Shown piece after piece: positions 29,489 to 37,626 of a DNA stretch of 64,000 nt (position 1 is the first letter of the stretch; each line of letters begins with the position of its first letter). A model generated the notes under the pieces. The model was not told where the DNA came from, made no database searches, and saw only the letters and a program-made list of their open reading frames with translations. The stretch spans positions 2,914,001-2,978,000 of the forward strand of contig NZ_JAVDYG010000001.1 of assembly GCF_031458325.1 (NCBI RefSeq). Reading direction: 5' to 3'. Made by a program: the position numbers and the translations under genes. This stretch comes from Nocardioides marmoribigeumensis (lineage in GTDB: Bacteria; Actinomycetota; Actinomycetes; Propionibacteriales; Nocardioidaceae).

Positions 29489-29522
29489 TATTGGGAAGCC
29501 GGTCGAGGACTAGGCTGCCGCC

Positions 29523-29873
29523 GTGGTGGGAGACAAGGACGACTGGGCCACGCTGGCGCCGTTCCTGCGTGCCCAGCGGCAGATGGCCCGGCTCTCGCTG
29601 CGTGCCCTGTCCCAGATGACCGGCGTGTCCGACAGCTACCTGAGCCAGGTCGAGCGGGGCCTCCACCAGCCCTCGCCCGAGGTGCTCAAGGCGATGGCCG
29701 GCGCCCTGGGCGTCTCCGCCACGACCCTCTACGAGCGCATGGGCTGGATCGAGGCCGACGAGCCGGAGGCCCGCGAAGGGGTCGAGCTGGCGATCGAGCG
29801 CGACCCTCGCCTGACCGAGGCCAAGAAGGCCGCGCTGCTCACGATGTACCGGGTCCTGGTCGCTGACGACTAG
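29523..29873 (+). CDS. XRE-family helix-turn-helix transcriptional regulator
   Basis: The 116-residue protein has a single cro/C1-type HTH (residues about 12-66): LSLRALSQMTGVSDSYLSQVERG followed by PSPEVLKAMAGAL. The C-terminal acidic helix pair is short, with no sensor domain. The GTG start has no obvious ribosome-binding site and lies close to a possible -10 region (TAGGCT, 29511-29516), so the transcript may be leaderless. It is divergent from the qor operon and precedes an alpha/beta hydrolase. It is a possible regulator of the local operons, but its target site is unknown. Confidence 0.88.
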   Translation: MVGDKDDWATLAPFLRAQRQMARLSLRALSQMTGVSDSYLSQVERGLHQPSPEVLKAMAGALGVSATTLYERMGWIEADEPEAREGVELAIERDPRLTEAKKAALLTMYRVLVADD

Positions 29874-29896
29874 GCCCGTCGAGTCTCGCTTGACTC

Positions 29897-29913
29897 ACCA
29901 AGCTCTGCTTGGT
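29897..29913 (+). terminator. Short hairpin between the XRE regulator and the hydrolase
   Basis: ACCAAGC-TCT-GCTTGGT is a perfect 7-bp stem with a 3-base loop, 24 bases after the XRE stop codon. A smaller repeat GAGTC...GACTC sits just before it. There is no T-tract. It may terminate, attenuate or be a protein-binding palindrome. Confidence 0.4.
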
Positions 29914-29945
29914 CTACTTCGGACTCCCCGAGCGAAGGACCTGAG

Positions 29946-30749
29946 ATGCCGACCGTGACCCGCGACGACGGAGCCGAGATCTGGTGGGAGGCGACGGGCC
30001 CCGAGGGGGCCCCGGCGGTGGTGCTCGTCATGGGGCTGGGCTACCCGGCGGCCATGTGGTGGCGCCAGGTGCCGGCCCTCGCCGACCGCTGCCGTGTCAT
30101 CGTGCTGGACAACCGTGGGGCTGGCCGGACCGGCGACGTCGTCGGGGCGCCGTACTCCGTGCCGATGATGGCGGCCGACGTCCTCGCCGTGCTCGACGCC
30201 GCAGGGGAGCGCCGAGCGCACGTCGTGGGGATCTCCATGGGCGGGATGATCGCCCAGGAGGTCGCTCTCGCCCACCCCGAGAGGGTCGCCTCGGTCGTGC
30301 TGCTGGCCACCCACCCGGGTGCGGCCCACGCGACGTTCCGCCCGGAGGCGACCGCCCTGCTGTCGTCCCGCGCGAGCTGGACGCCGCAGGAGGCTGCCGA
30401 GGCGTCGATCCCCTTCAACTACGCCGCCACCACCCCGCGTGAGGCGATGGAGGACGACTGGGCCGTGCGCCTGCCCCTCGCGACGACGCCCGCGGGCTAC
30501 CTCGCCCAGCTCGCGGGGACGACGCCCTGGACGTCCCTGGACCGGTTGTCCGGTCTGCAGCCGCCGGCGCTGGTGGTGCACGGTGCCGACGACGCGCTCA
30601 TCCCGGTGGAGAACGGGCGGCTGGTGGCGCGCTCGATCCCTGGCTCCGAGCTCGTCGTGCTGGCGGACGCCAACCACGTCCTGACGACGGACCAGACGGC
30701 CGCGGTCAACGCGCTGATCCTCGACTGGGTTGCCCGGCACAGCGCCTAA
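29946..30749 (+). CDS. Alpha/beta hydrolase
   Basis: The hydrolase has 267 residues, with an oxyanion-loop region VLVMGLGYP, the nucleophile elbow GISMGG (Ser near residue 99), an acid in VVHGADDALIP, and a late His in ADANHVL. It is a cytoplasmic esterase, lactonase or enol-lactone-hydrolase type; the exact substrate is unknown. It follows the XRE gene by 72 bases with hairpins in between and ends in a promoter island whose first palindrome overlaps its stop codon (30747-30749). A possible job is opening a lactone or ester intermediate before CoA activation. Confidence 0.85.
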   Translation: MPTVTRDDGAEIWWEATGPEGAPAVVLVMGLGYPAAMWWRQVPALADRCRVIVLDNRGAGRTGDVVGAPYSVPMMAADVLAVLDAAGERRAHVVGISMGGMIAQEVALAHPERVASVVLLATHPGAAHATFRPEATALLSSRASWTPQEAAEASIPFNYAATTPREAMEDDWAVRLPLATTPAGYLAQLAGTTPWTSLDRLSGLQPPALVVHGADDALIPVENGRLVARSIPGSELVVLADANHVLTTDQTAAVNALILDWVARHSA

Positions 30750-30785
30750 TCATCCTGAGCATTAAAATAATTCATCCGAAGGATT
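30748..30785. promoter_or_regulatory. Tandem operator-like palindromes upstream of the SDR-ALDH-P450 operon
   Basis: ATTCATCC|GAAGGATT (30770-30785) and a second copy AATCATCC|TGAGCATT (30748-30763) have centres 22 bp apart, the same spacing as the pair at 6637-6674. They are followed by a leader of about 90 bases before the SDR ATG at 30877. Confidence 0.6.
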
Positions 30786-30876
30786 GACGAACCCGGCCCT
30801 CGTCGGATTCCATAGGCCCTGTGGCCGTCCTCACAGTCGTGAGACGACGGATCCAGGACTTGGAGGACAGGGACGG

Positions 30877-31656
30877 ATGAAGCTCGAGGGCAAGGTGGCC
30901 GTGGTCACGGGAGGCACCCGTGGGATCGGCCGGGGCGTGACCGAGGCGTTCCTCGCCGAGGGTGCGACGGTCGTGATGGCCGGCCGGTCGGAGGAGAAGG
31001 GCAAGCAGGCCCTCGAGGAGCTCGACGCCGGCGACCGTGCCGCGTTCCGCAGCTGCGACGTCCGTTCGCGCGAGGGTGTCAAGGCCCTCATCGACTCCAC
31101 GGTCGAGGAGTTCGGCCGCATCGACATCCTGGTCAACAACGCCGGCGGCAGTGACGGCTTCGCGCCGATCCACGAGCTGGCCGACGAAGCCTGGGACAAG
31201 GCGATGGACCTCAACGTCAACTCGGCCTTCTGGGCCACCCGGGCCGCCGTGGCGCACATGCTCCCGCAGTCCTTCGGCCGCATCATCAACATGTCGTCGG
31301 TCGAGAGCAAGCTCGGCAACAAGGCCTCGGTGAGCCACTACATCACCAGCAAGCACGCCCTCAACGGCCTCACGAAGGCCACGGCGTTCGAGTACGGCAC
31401 CAACGGGATCACGTGCAACGCGCTGTGCCCCGGGGCGATCGAGACCGACCTCATGACCGAGGTCGGCCCCGGCTACGCGGCCGAGAACGGGATGACCTAC
31501 GAGGAGTACAAGAACGTCTACGCCGCCGAGTCGGCGATCAAGCGGCTGAACACGGTCGAGGAGGTCGGCGCGATGGCCGTCCTGCTCGCCAGTGACGTCG
31601 GCGGCGGGATCACCGGCGCCCTCATCAACATCGACGGCGGCACCGCGCCGTACTGA
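30877..31656 (+). CDS. Short-chain dehydrogenase/reductase
   Basis: The 259-residue classical SDR has TGGTRGIG, NNAGG, NMSSVES, YITSKHA, and INIDGGTAPY at the end. AGRSEEK after the second strand leaves the cofactor uncertain. The ATG follows GGAGGACAGGGACGG. It is the first gene after the tandem palindromes at 30748-30785 and heads an operon with an aldehyde dehydrogenase, an NTF2-like protein, a P450 and a ferredoxin. It probably oxidises the alcohol produced by the P450. Confidence 0.9.
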   Translation: MKLEGKVAVVTGGTRGIGRGVTEAFLAEGATVVMAGRSEEKGKQALEELDAGDRAAFRSCDVRSREGVKALIDSTVEEFGRIDILVNNAGGSDGFAPIHELADEAWDKAMDLNVNSAFWATRAAVAHMLPQSFGRIINMSSVESKLGNKASVSHYITSKHALNGLTKATAFEYGTNGITCNALCPGAIETDLMTEVGPGYAAENGMTYEEYKNVYAAESAIKRLNTVEEVGAMAVLLASDVGGGITGALINIDGGTAPY

Positions 31657-31689
31657 CGGACCTGACGGACCTGACGGCCCCTGACGACT
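31653..31689 (+). repeat. Tandem 9-base repeat after the SDR stop
   Basis: The unit CTGACGGAC is present three times in a row (the third with one change), followed after one base by a partial copy CTGACGACT. It begins inside the stop codon of the SDR gene. It may be simple slippage; no function is evident. Confidence 0.6.
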
Positions 31690-31726
31690 CTCGACCACCA
31701 CCTGCACCGCAGCGGAAGGACCCTCC

Positions 31727-33226
31727 ATGACAGCCACCGACCAGCTCGCCGACTACGGCCTGAGCCAGGGCGCCCTCGACCTCCTCGACGGCGGCGTCGT
31801 CGGGCACGTGATCGACGGCGAGATCGGCCAGTCCGCCTCCGGCGAGACGATCCCCGTCTTCGACCCGTCCAGCGGCAAGCAGATCGCCGTGGCCGCCGAC
31901 GGTGGCCAGGCCGAGGTGGACCGGGCCGTCGCCGCGGCCCGCCAGTCCTTCGACGACGGCCGGTGGCGCAACTTGACGGCCCAGCAGCGCGAGCAGAAGC
32001 TGCGCCGCCTGGCCGACCTGATCGACCAGAACCGCAGGACGCTCGGCGACCTCGACAGCCTCGACGCGGGCATCCTCCACGCCTATGCCGGCTTCATCGT
32101 CGACTTCGCGGTCGGTGGCGTGAACTACTACGCCGGCTGGCCGACCAAGCTGCGCGGCTCGGTGCCCGACGTGGCCAACGGCCTCAACGTCGTGGTCAGC
32201 CGCGAGCCCATCGGCGTCGTGGGCATCATCGTCCCCTGGAACGGCCCGAGCGCCGTCATCGCCTTCGTCGCCGCCGCGCTCGCCGCGGGCAACTCGGTGG
32301 TCCTCAAGCCCGCACCGCAGACACCGCTGTCGGCGCACGTGCTCGGCCGCCTGTGTCTCGAGGCCGGGATCCCCGACGGCGTCGTCAACGTGCTCCAGGG
32401 CGCCGGCGCCGCGGGTGCCGGACTGGTCACGCACCCCGACGTCGACAAGATCTCGTTCACCGGCTCGGTGCGCACCGGCAAGGCGATCGCCGCCTCCGCC
32501 GCGGCCCAGCTCAAGAAGGTCAGCCTCGAGCTCGGCGGCAAGAGCCCGTTCATCGTCTTCCAGGACGCCGACCTCGAGGCCGCCGCTGCCGGCGCGATGA
32601 GCGCAGTCTGGAGCAACTCCGGCCAGGTCTGCACCGCCGGCACGCGGACGTTGGTGCACCGCAGCATCTACGACTCGTTCGTGGAGGCCGTGGTCAGCCG
32701 GTCCAAGGAGATCCGCGTCGGGTCTGCGTTCGACGACAAGACGGAGATGGGCCCGCTGATCTCCGCCGACCAGCTCGCGGTGGTCGAGGAGTACGTCGGC
32801 ATCGGGGTCGCGGAGGGGGCGTCCCTGGTGCTGGGCGGGTCGCGCGGCCTGGGGGAGGGCTACTTCCACGAGCCGACCGTCTTCACCGAGGTCCGCCCGG
32901 ACATGCGCATCGCCCAGGAGGAGATCTTCGGCCCGGTCATGTCGCTGTTCCCGTTCGAGACCGAGGCCGAGGCCTACGCGCTCGCCAACGACGTCGAGTT
33001 CGGCCTCGCCGCCGGCGTCTGGACCAAGGACCTCGACCGGGCCCACCGGGCCACGCGGGCTCTCCACACCGGCACGGTGTGGGTCAACAGCTTCCAGCTC
33101 GCCGACGCCGGCGTGCCCTACGGCGGCGTCAAGCAGTCCGGCTACGGACGGGTGCTGGGCGGCGAGGGCCTCGACGACTTCCTCGTCACCAAGTCCGTCT
33201 GGACCGCCTACGACCCGGTCGTCTGA
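31727..33226 (+). CDS. Aldehyde dehydrogenase (NAD(P)-dependent)
   Basis: The cytosolic ALDH superfamily enzyme (499 residues) shows VPWNGPS in the cofactor region, FTGSVRTGK, the general base Glu in LELGGKSP near residue 268, the catalytic Cys302 in SGQVCTAGTR, and EEIFGPVMS. Together with the upstream SDR and downstream P450 it would convert an alcohol-derived aldehyde to the acid, ready for CoA activation. It has an AAGGA ribosome-binding region 70 bases after the SDR stop. Confidence 0.95.
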   Translation: MTATDQLADYGLSQGALDLLDGGVVGHVIDGEIGQSASGETIPVFDPSSGKQIAVAADGGQAEVDRAVAAARQSFDDGRWRNLTAQQREQKLRRLADLIDQNRRTLGDLDSLDAGILHAYAGFIVDFAVGGVNYYAGWPTKLRGSVPDVANGLNVVVSREPIGVVGIIVPWNGPSAVIAFVAAALAAGNSVVLKPAPQTPLSAHVLGRLCLEAGIPDGVVNVLQGAGAAGAGLVTHPDVDKISFTGSVRTGKAIAASAAAQLKKVSLELGGKSPFIVFQDADLEAAAAGAMSAVWSNSGQVCTAGTRTLVHRSIYDSFVEAVVSRSKEIRVGSAFDDKTEMGPLISADQLAVVEEYVGIGVAEGASLVLGGSRGLGEGYFHEPTVFTEVRPDMRIAQEEIFGPVMSLFPFETEAEAYALANDVEFGLAAGVWTKDLDRAHRATRALHTGTVWVNSFQLADAGVPYGGVKQSGYGRVLGGEGLDDFLVTKSVWTAYDPVV

Positions 33227-33255
33227 GCAGAGCACGAACCAGGAGGGACACACCC

Positions 33256-33753
33256 ATGGACGAGGCAACCCTGCAGCGGCTGGTCGACCGGCTCGCCATC
33301 CAGGACACGATGACGACGTACGCCGCGTCGATCGACGAGGGCGACTACGCCACGCTGCGCACGGTCTTCGCCGACGACGCGACCGCCGTCTACGACAAGG
33401 ACAGCGACCTGCTCCGAGGTGCCGACGAGATCCTGGCGTGGCTGAAGGACGCGACAGCCGACCTGGACTGGCAGCACCACATGATCTCGGTCTACGGCGT
33501 CGAGATCGACGGCGACGAGGCGACGGCGCTGATCTACCTGCTGTCGCACCAGACCGTCGTGGGCGCGCCCCACCAGACCCGCATGATGACCAGCAAGTAC
33601 CGCAACCGGCTCCGGCGCGTCGGGGACCGCTGGCGGATCTCGGACCTCCGGCTCCAGGTCGGCTGGTACGAGCAGCGTGACTTCCCCCAACCAGTGACCG
33701 ACCAAGCGTCGGTGGACCCGAGCACGACCACGAACGAGGAGATCCCAGCATGA
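33256..33753 (+). CDS. NTF2-like (SnoaL fold) protein
   Basis: The protein has 165 residues and a cone-fold pattern: IQDTMTTYAASIDEGDYATLRTVF, ADDATAVYD, WQHHMISVYGV, TSKYRNRL, and DRWRISDLRLQVGWYE. The C-terminus is extended by about 20 residues rich in Thr and Pro. It resembles the NTF2-like protein encoded at 24203. AGGAGGG precedes the ATG, and its stop overlaps the P450 start (ATGA), which suggests that it works with the P450 pathway, for example as an isomerase, dehydratase or product-binding protein. No catalytic residues can be assigned. Confidence 0.82.
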   Translation: MDEATLQRLVDRLAIQDTMTTYAASIDEGDYATLRTVFADDATAVYDKDSDLLRGADEILAWLKDATADLDWQHHMISVYGVEIDGDEATALIYLLSHQTVVGAPHQTRMMTSKYRNRLRRVGDRWRISDLRLQVGWYEQRDFPQPVTDQASVDPSTTTNEEIPA

Positions 33754-34988
33754 CCACCACACCTGACGGCGAGGTCACGACGACCTCCGAGGAGACCGCC
33801 CGGGGCTGCCCGGTCATCGACTTCGACTTCACCGTGGAGCGTCCCGCCCTGGAGTACTTCACCTTCCTCGACGGACTGCGCGAGGAGGCCCCGATCGCCT
33901 GGAACACCTACGGCGGTGGCTTCTGGATGCTCAACCGCAACGCGCTGGTCGGCGAGGCCTTCCAGACTCCCGAGGTCTTCAGCAGCTCGGCGACGGTCCC
34001 CACCCTCCCGAACCCCGACTACCACTTCATCCCGACCATGGAGAACGGCGCGGAGCACCGGAAGTACCGCGCGGTGCTCAACCCGCAGTTCTCGCCCAAG
34101 GTGGTCGCGACGCTCGAGCCGTCCATCCGTCGTGACTGCATCGACCTGATCGAGTCCCTGGTCGAGAAGGGCTCGGTCGACCTCGTGGCGGACTTCGCGA
34201 TGGTCTTCCCGACCAAGGTCTTCCTGCAGATCGTGGACCTGCCCGCCGAGGACACCGACACCTTCGTCACGTGGGTCGAGGACGTGTTCGCCGGCCTGGG
34301 CAACGCGGCGAAGGCCGAGGGCATGGCTGCGGCCATGGAGGGGATCCGGGTCTACTTCACCACCTTCATGGAGGAGTGGCGGGCCAACCCGGGCGACCCG
34401 GAGACGAGCTTCTTCGGGCGCCTGCTGAACTCCAACATCGGCGACCGTCCGATCCGGGACGACGAGTTCCTCAACATGTCGCTGGTGCTGCTGCTGGCCG
34501 GCCTGGACACGGTGAAGAGCCAGATGGGCTACATGTTCTACCACCTGGCGACGCACCCGGAGGACCGCCAGCGGATCATCGACGAGCCGGAGATCGCCGC
34601 CAACGCCGTCGAGGAGTTCCTGCGGGCGAACGCGATCGTGATGGACGGTCGCAAGCTCGCCCAGGACGTCGACTTCCACGGCTGCCCGATGAAGAAGGAC
34701 GACATGGTCATGCTCACGCTGGCCGCGGCGTCACGCGACACCACGGAGTTCGACCACGCCGACCAGATCGACTTCGACCGCAAGGCGGTCACCCACTTCT
34801 CGTTCGGCAGTGGACCCCACCGCTGCCTCGGGTCCCACCTGGCCCGGCTGGAGCTCAGGGTCGTGCTGGAGGAGTGGCACAAGCGCATCCCGCACTACCG
34901 GCTCGACCCGGCCGTGGCGCGGGAGGACATCGTCGAGAGCGGACCGCAGCTCGGGCTGAGCTCGCTGCCGCTGGTGTGGGAGGTCTGA
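33750..34988 (+). CDS. Cytochrome P450 (class I bacterial CYP)
   Basis: The soluble P450 (412 residues) has the I-helix LLLLAGLDTVKSQMG, an ExxR in EEFLRAN, and the haem-binding loop FGSGPHRCLGSHLAR with Cys359 as the thiolate ligand. The N-terminus has no membrane anchor. In the I-helix the usual acid-Thr pair is present (Asp-Thr). A 3Fe-4S ferredoxin gene follows at once, and a 2Fe-2S ferredoxin and reductase lie at 44247-45811. It would hydroxylate the pathway substrate. I cannot name the CYP family. Confidence 0.95.
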   Translation: MTTTPDGEVTTTSEETARGCPVIDFDFTVERPALEYFTFLDGLREEAPIAWNTYGGGFWMLNRNALVGEAFQTPEVFSSSATVPTLPNPDYHFIPTMENGAEHRKYRAVLNPQFSPKVVATLEPSIRRDCIDLIESLVEKGSVDLVADFAMVFPTKVFLQIVDLPAEDTDTFVTWVEDVFAGLGNAAKAEGMAAAMEGIRVYFTTFMEEWRANPGDPETSFFGRLLNSNIGDRPIRDDEFLNMSLVLLLAGLDTVKSQMGYMFYHLATHPEDRQRIIDEPEIAANAVEEFLRANAIVMDGRKLAQDVDFHGCPMKKDDMVMLTLAAASRDTTEFDHADQIDFDRKAVTHFSFGSGPHRCLGSHLARLELRVVLEEWHKRIPHYRLDPAVAREDIVESGPQLGLSSLPLVWEV

Positions 34989-34989
34989 G

Positions 34990-35241
34990 ATGACGGATAC
35001 GACGGACACGACGACCGACACGACCGAGCCGGACGGCCCCTTCCGCGTCGTCATCGACCGCGACAAGTGTGTCGGCCACGGTCGCTGCTACAGCCTGGCG
35101 CCGGAGGTGTACGTCGACGACGAGGAGGGCTTCAGCGAGCTCGCCGACGGCGACACGCCGGCGACCCCGGAGCTCAGGGACAAGGCTCGCCTCGGCGCGG
35201 TCACCTGCCCCGAGGGAGCCATCAGCCTGGTCCCGCTCTGA
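34990..35241 (+). CDS. Single-cluster (3Fe-4S type) ferredoxin for the P450
   Basis: The product has 83 residues. After a Thr/Asp-rich leader of about 15 residues comes VVIDRDKCVGHGRC, a Cys-xx-His-xx-Cys motif, and later VTCPEGAI. That is three cluster cysteines with His in the fourth position, the pattern of actinobacterial P450 ferredoxins. It delivers single electrons to the P450 encoded one base upstream. The leader (TDTTDTTTDTTE) is unusually repetitive. A strong hairpin follows the stop. Confidence 0.92.
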   Translation: MTDTTDTTTDTTEPDGPFRVVIDRDKCVGHGRCYSLAPEVYVDDEEGFSELADGDTPATPELRDKARLGAVTCPEGAISLVPL

Positions 35242-35252
35242 CCGAGCGCGCC

Positions 35253-35278
35253 CGCGGCCTCCCGATGGGGAGGCCGCG
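35253..35278 (+). terminator. Strong hairpin after the P450-ferredoxin operon
   Basis: A perfect 11-bp stem (35253-35263 with 35268-35278) has a 4-base loop GATG, 12 bases after the ferredoxin stop. There is no T-tract. It is a clear intrinsic-terminator-like structure that separates the P450 operon from the CoA ligase operon. Confidence 0.75.
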
Positions 35279-35297
35279 GCGACGTGTCGGCAATCGT

Positions 35298-35313
35298 ATT
35301 CATCATGATAAAA
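35298..35313. promoter_or_regulatory. Operator-like palindrome upstream of the CoA ligase/GntR operon
   Basis: ATTCATCA|TGATAAAA lies 17-32 bases before the ligase ATG at 35330, just after the terminator hairpin. It belongs to the 16-bp palindrome family seen at six other promoters. The operon it would control encodes one of the two GntR regulators, which is compatible with autoregulation. Confidence 0.55.
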
Positions 35314-35329
35314 GAGGGAAGTGGACGAG

Positions 35330-36805
35330 ATGGAACTCTCGATGCTGCTGGAGATGGCGGCCGAAGGCTGCCCCGACCGGGTCGCCGTCGGCCGGCGCGC
35401 CGACGGCCTGACCTACGCCCAGCTGCTCGCCCGCGCACGCAGCCTGGGCGCGCGGCTCGCGGGGCAGGACCTCCAGCACGTCGGGATGGTCGACACCAAC
35501 TCCGAGGCCGTCCCCCTGCTCGTCTACGCCGCGTCCTACGCCGGCCTGCCGTTCGTGCCGCTCAACTACCGGCTGGCCGACGCCCAGCTCCAGGCCGCCG
35601 TACGCCGCATCGCGCCGGCCGTGGTCGTGGCCTCGCCCGAGCAGGCGGCTCGCTTCCCCGGCATCGAGGGCATCACCGTGGTGTCGCCGGACGACCTGGC
35701 CAGGGTGGACGCCCACGACGCGGAGGAGCCTCCGAGCGGCGGGGACATCGCGATCCTGCTGTTCACCAGCGGCACCAGCGGTGAGCCCAAGGGGGCCGTG
35801 CTGCGACCGAGCCACCTGGTCTCCTACGTGCTGTCGACCGTCGAGTTCCTCGGTGCGGAGGAGGACGAGGCCATCCTGGTCAGCGTCCCGCCCTACCACA
35901 TCGCCGGCATCTCGACCGTCCTCACGTCGGTCTACAACGGGCGCCGCATGGTGCAGCTGCCGGCCTTCAGCCCCGAGGGCTGGGTCGAGCTGGCCCGGGC
36001 CGAGCGGATCACCCACGCGATGGTCGTGCCCACGATGCTGGGCCGCATCCTCGACGTCGTCGAGGCGGACGGCGAGGGACTGCCCGCGCTGCGGCACCTG
36101 TCGTACGGCGGCGGGCGGATGCCCGGCACCGTGGTGGAGCGGGCGCTGCGCCTGCTCCCCGACGTCGACCTGGTCAATGCCTACGGGCTGACCGAGACCA
36201 GCTCGACGATCAGCGTCCTCGGGCCCGAGGACCACCGCGAGGCGGCGGCCAGCACCGATCCCGACGTGCGGAGGCGCCTGGGCTCGGTGGGCCGCCCCCT
36301 CCCGTCGGTCGAGATCGAGATCCGCGACCACGACGGCACGGTCGTCGGCCCCGGCGAGCAGGGCGAGATCTTCGTCCGAGGCGAGCAGGTGTCGGGGGAG
36401 TACCTGTCCCACAAGGCGATCGACGACGAGGGCTGGTTCCCGACGAGGGACCGCGGCCTGCTCGACGCGGCCGGCTTCCTCTACGTCGACGGCCGCGCGG
36501 ACGACGTGATCGTGCGGGGCGCGGAGAACCTCTCCCCGGGCGAGATCGAGGACGTCCTGGTCCAGCACGAGGCCGTCGCCGAGGTGGCCGTCGTCGGGCT
36601 GCCCGACACCGAGTGGGGCGAGCGCGTCGTCGCAGCCGTCGTCCTGCACGCGGGCAAGGACGCGTCCGAGAAGGAGCTGCAGGACTGGGTGCGCGCCCGG
36701 CTGCGCTCCTCCAAGACGCCGTCGGAGGTGCACTTCGTCGAGGTGCTGCCCCACAACGAGACCGGCAAGCTGCTCAGACGGGTGCTTCGCGAGCAGCTGG
36801 CGTGA
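35330..36805 (+). CDS. Acyl-CoA synthetase (AMP-forming)
   Basis: The ANL-superfamily ligase (491 residues) has the phosphate-binding loop FTSGTSGEPKGA, an adenine-binding YGLTETSS, GWFPTRDRG, and a C-terminal catalytic Lys in NETGKLLRR. It activates a carboxylic acid as the acyl-AMP and then the CoA thioester. I chose the ATG at 35330 because it gives the usual MELSMLLEMAA start; a GTG at 35321 is also in frame. Its stop overlaps the GntR gene (GTGA). It is one of three ligases encoded in this operon, presumably with different substrates or pathway steps. Confidence 0.92.
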   Translation: MELSMLLEMAAEGCPDRVAVGRRADGLTYAQLLARARSLGARLAGQDLQHVGMVDTNSEAVPLLVYAASYAGLPFVPLNYRLADAQLQAAVRRIAPAVVVASPEQAARFPGIEGITVVSPDDLARVDAHDAEEPPSGGDIAILLFTSGTSGEPKGAVLRPSHLVSYVLSTVEFLGAEEDEAILVSVPPYHIAGISTVLTSVYNGRRMVQLPAFSPEGWVELARAERITHAMVVPTMLGRILDVVEADGEGLPALRHLSYGGGRMPGTVVERALRLLPDVDLVNAYGLTETSSTISVLGPEDHREAAASTDPDVRRRLGSVGRPLPSVEIEIRDHDGTVVGPGEQGEIFVRGEQVSGEYLSHKAIDDEGWFPTRDRGLLDAAGFLYVDGRADDVIVRGAENLSPGEIEDVLVQHEAVAEVAVVGLPDTEWGERVVAAVVLHAGKDASEKELQDWVRARLRSSKTPSEVHFVEVLPHNETGKLLRRVLREQLA

Positions 36806-37626
36806 ACATGGCTGCGGACCCGCCGCCGCCGCGCCGCATCGCGCCGCGCCGCGGCCTGCCGGTGGTCCATGGACGAGTCGAGGGGGATGACGAGGTGGGC
36901 TCCGAGGTGCCGCCACGGCGCATGCCCAAGCTGTCCGAGGCGATCGCGGGCGAGCTGGTGCGTGACATCGTCGCCAGCGGCATGCGGATCGGCGACCACC
37001 TGGCGCCGGAGGCCACGATGCTCGTGGACTACGGCGTGGGCCGGGAGTCCCTGCGGGAAGCCCTGCGGCTGCTGGAGTCCCAGGGCCTCATCACGATCAA
37101 GCGCGGACCGGGCGGGGGCCCGGTCGTCGCCGGGGTCGACCCGCTCTACCTGGCCCGCACCACCTCGCTGTTCTTCCACGTGGGTGGCGCGACGTACGAC
37201 GAGGTGCTCGAGGCCTGGCAGGTGCTGGAGCCCGCGCTGGCCGCGCAGATCGCCCGACGGCCCGGCCGCGCCGACGTCGCCCGTGCGCTGGGCCCCTACC
37301 TCTACCCCCAGGACGACACCGGCCAGGTGCAGGAGGCCAAGGACACCGGCTTCCACACGGCGGTGGCCGAGCTCAGCGGCAGCCGCGTGATGATCCTGCT
37401 CCTGCAGTCACTGGGCCACATGCTGGTCGACCACGTGGCCGAGGCGTTGAGCCGGGTCGAGGACTGGGAGGGCGTCGAGCGGGAGCACGCCGAGATCGCC
37501 GAGGCGATCCTCAACGGGCGGCCGGCGAAGGCGCAGCACCTGATGGACCTGCACATCGCCGGCGTCCGCGCCAGCTGTGCGACGCGCTGGCCGGAGCGGA
37601 TGCTCGACCCGGTGGTGTGGCAGTGA
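36802..37626 (+). CDS. GntR-family regulator, FadR/FCD subgroup
   Basis: The 274-residue regulator has an N-terminal extension of about 40 residues, a winged helix (KLSEAIAGELVRDIVASG, then RESLREALRLLESQGL and the wing IKRGPGGGPVV), and an all-helical FCD ligand domain with HTAVAE and LMDLHI metal/ligand positions. FCD domains usually sense acyl-CoAs or organic acids. The start is GTG overlapping the previous stop; an ATG lies 6 bases later. It is a close paralogue of the GntR protein at 45837, with an almost identical recognition-helix region. It sits between two ligase genes with 4-base overlaps, so it is co-regulated with the pathway. Confidence 0.9.
   Translation: MNMAADPPPPRRIAPRRGLPVVHGRVEGDDEVGSEVPPRRMPKLSEAIAGELVRDIVASGMRIGDHLAPEATMLVDYGVGRESLREALRLLESQGLITIKRGPGGGPVVAGVDPLYLARTTSLFFHVGGATYDEVLEAWQVLEPALAAQIARRPGRADVARALGPYLYPQDDTGQVQEAKDTGFHTAVAELSGSRVMILLLQSLGHMLVDHVAEALSRVEDWEGVEREHAEIAEAILNGRPAKAQHLMDLHIAGVRASCATRWPERMLDPVVWQ

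Noticed and set aside
31653-31689. CRISPR-like or regulatory repeat array
   Set aside because: The units are 9 bases, contiguous and without spacers; there are no cas genes.
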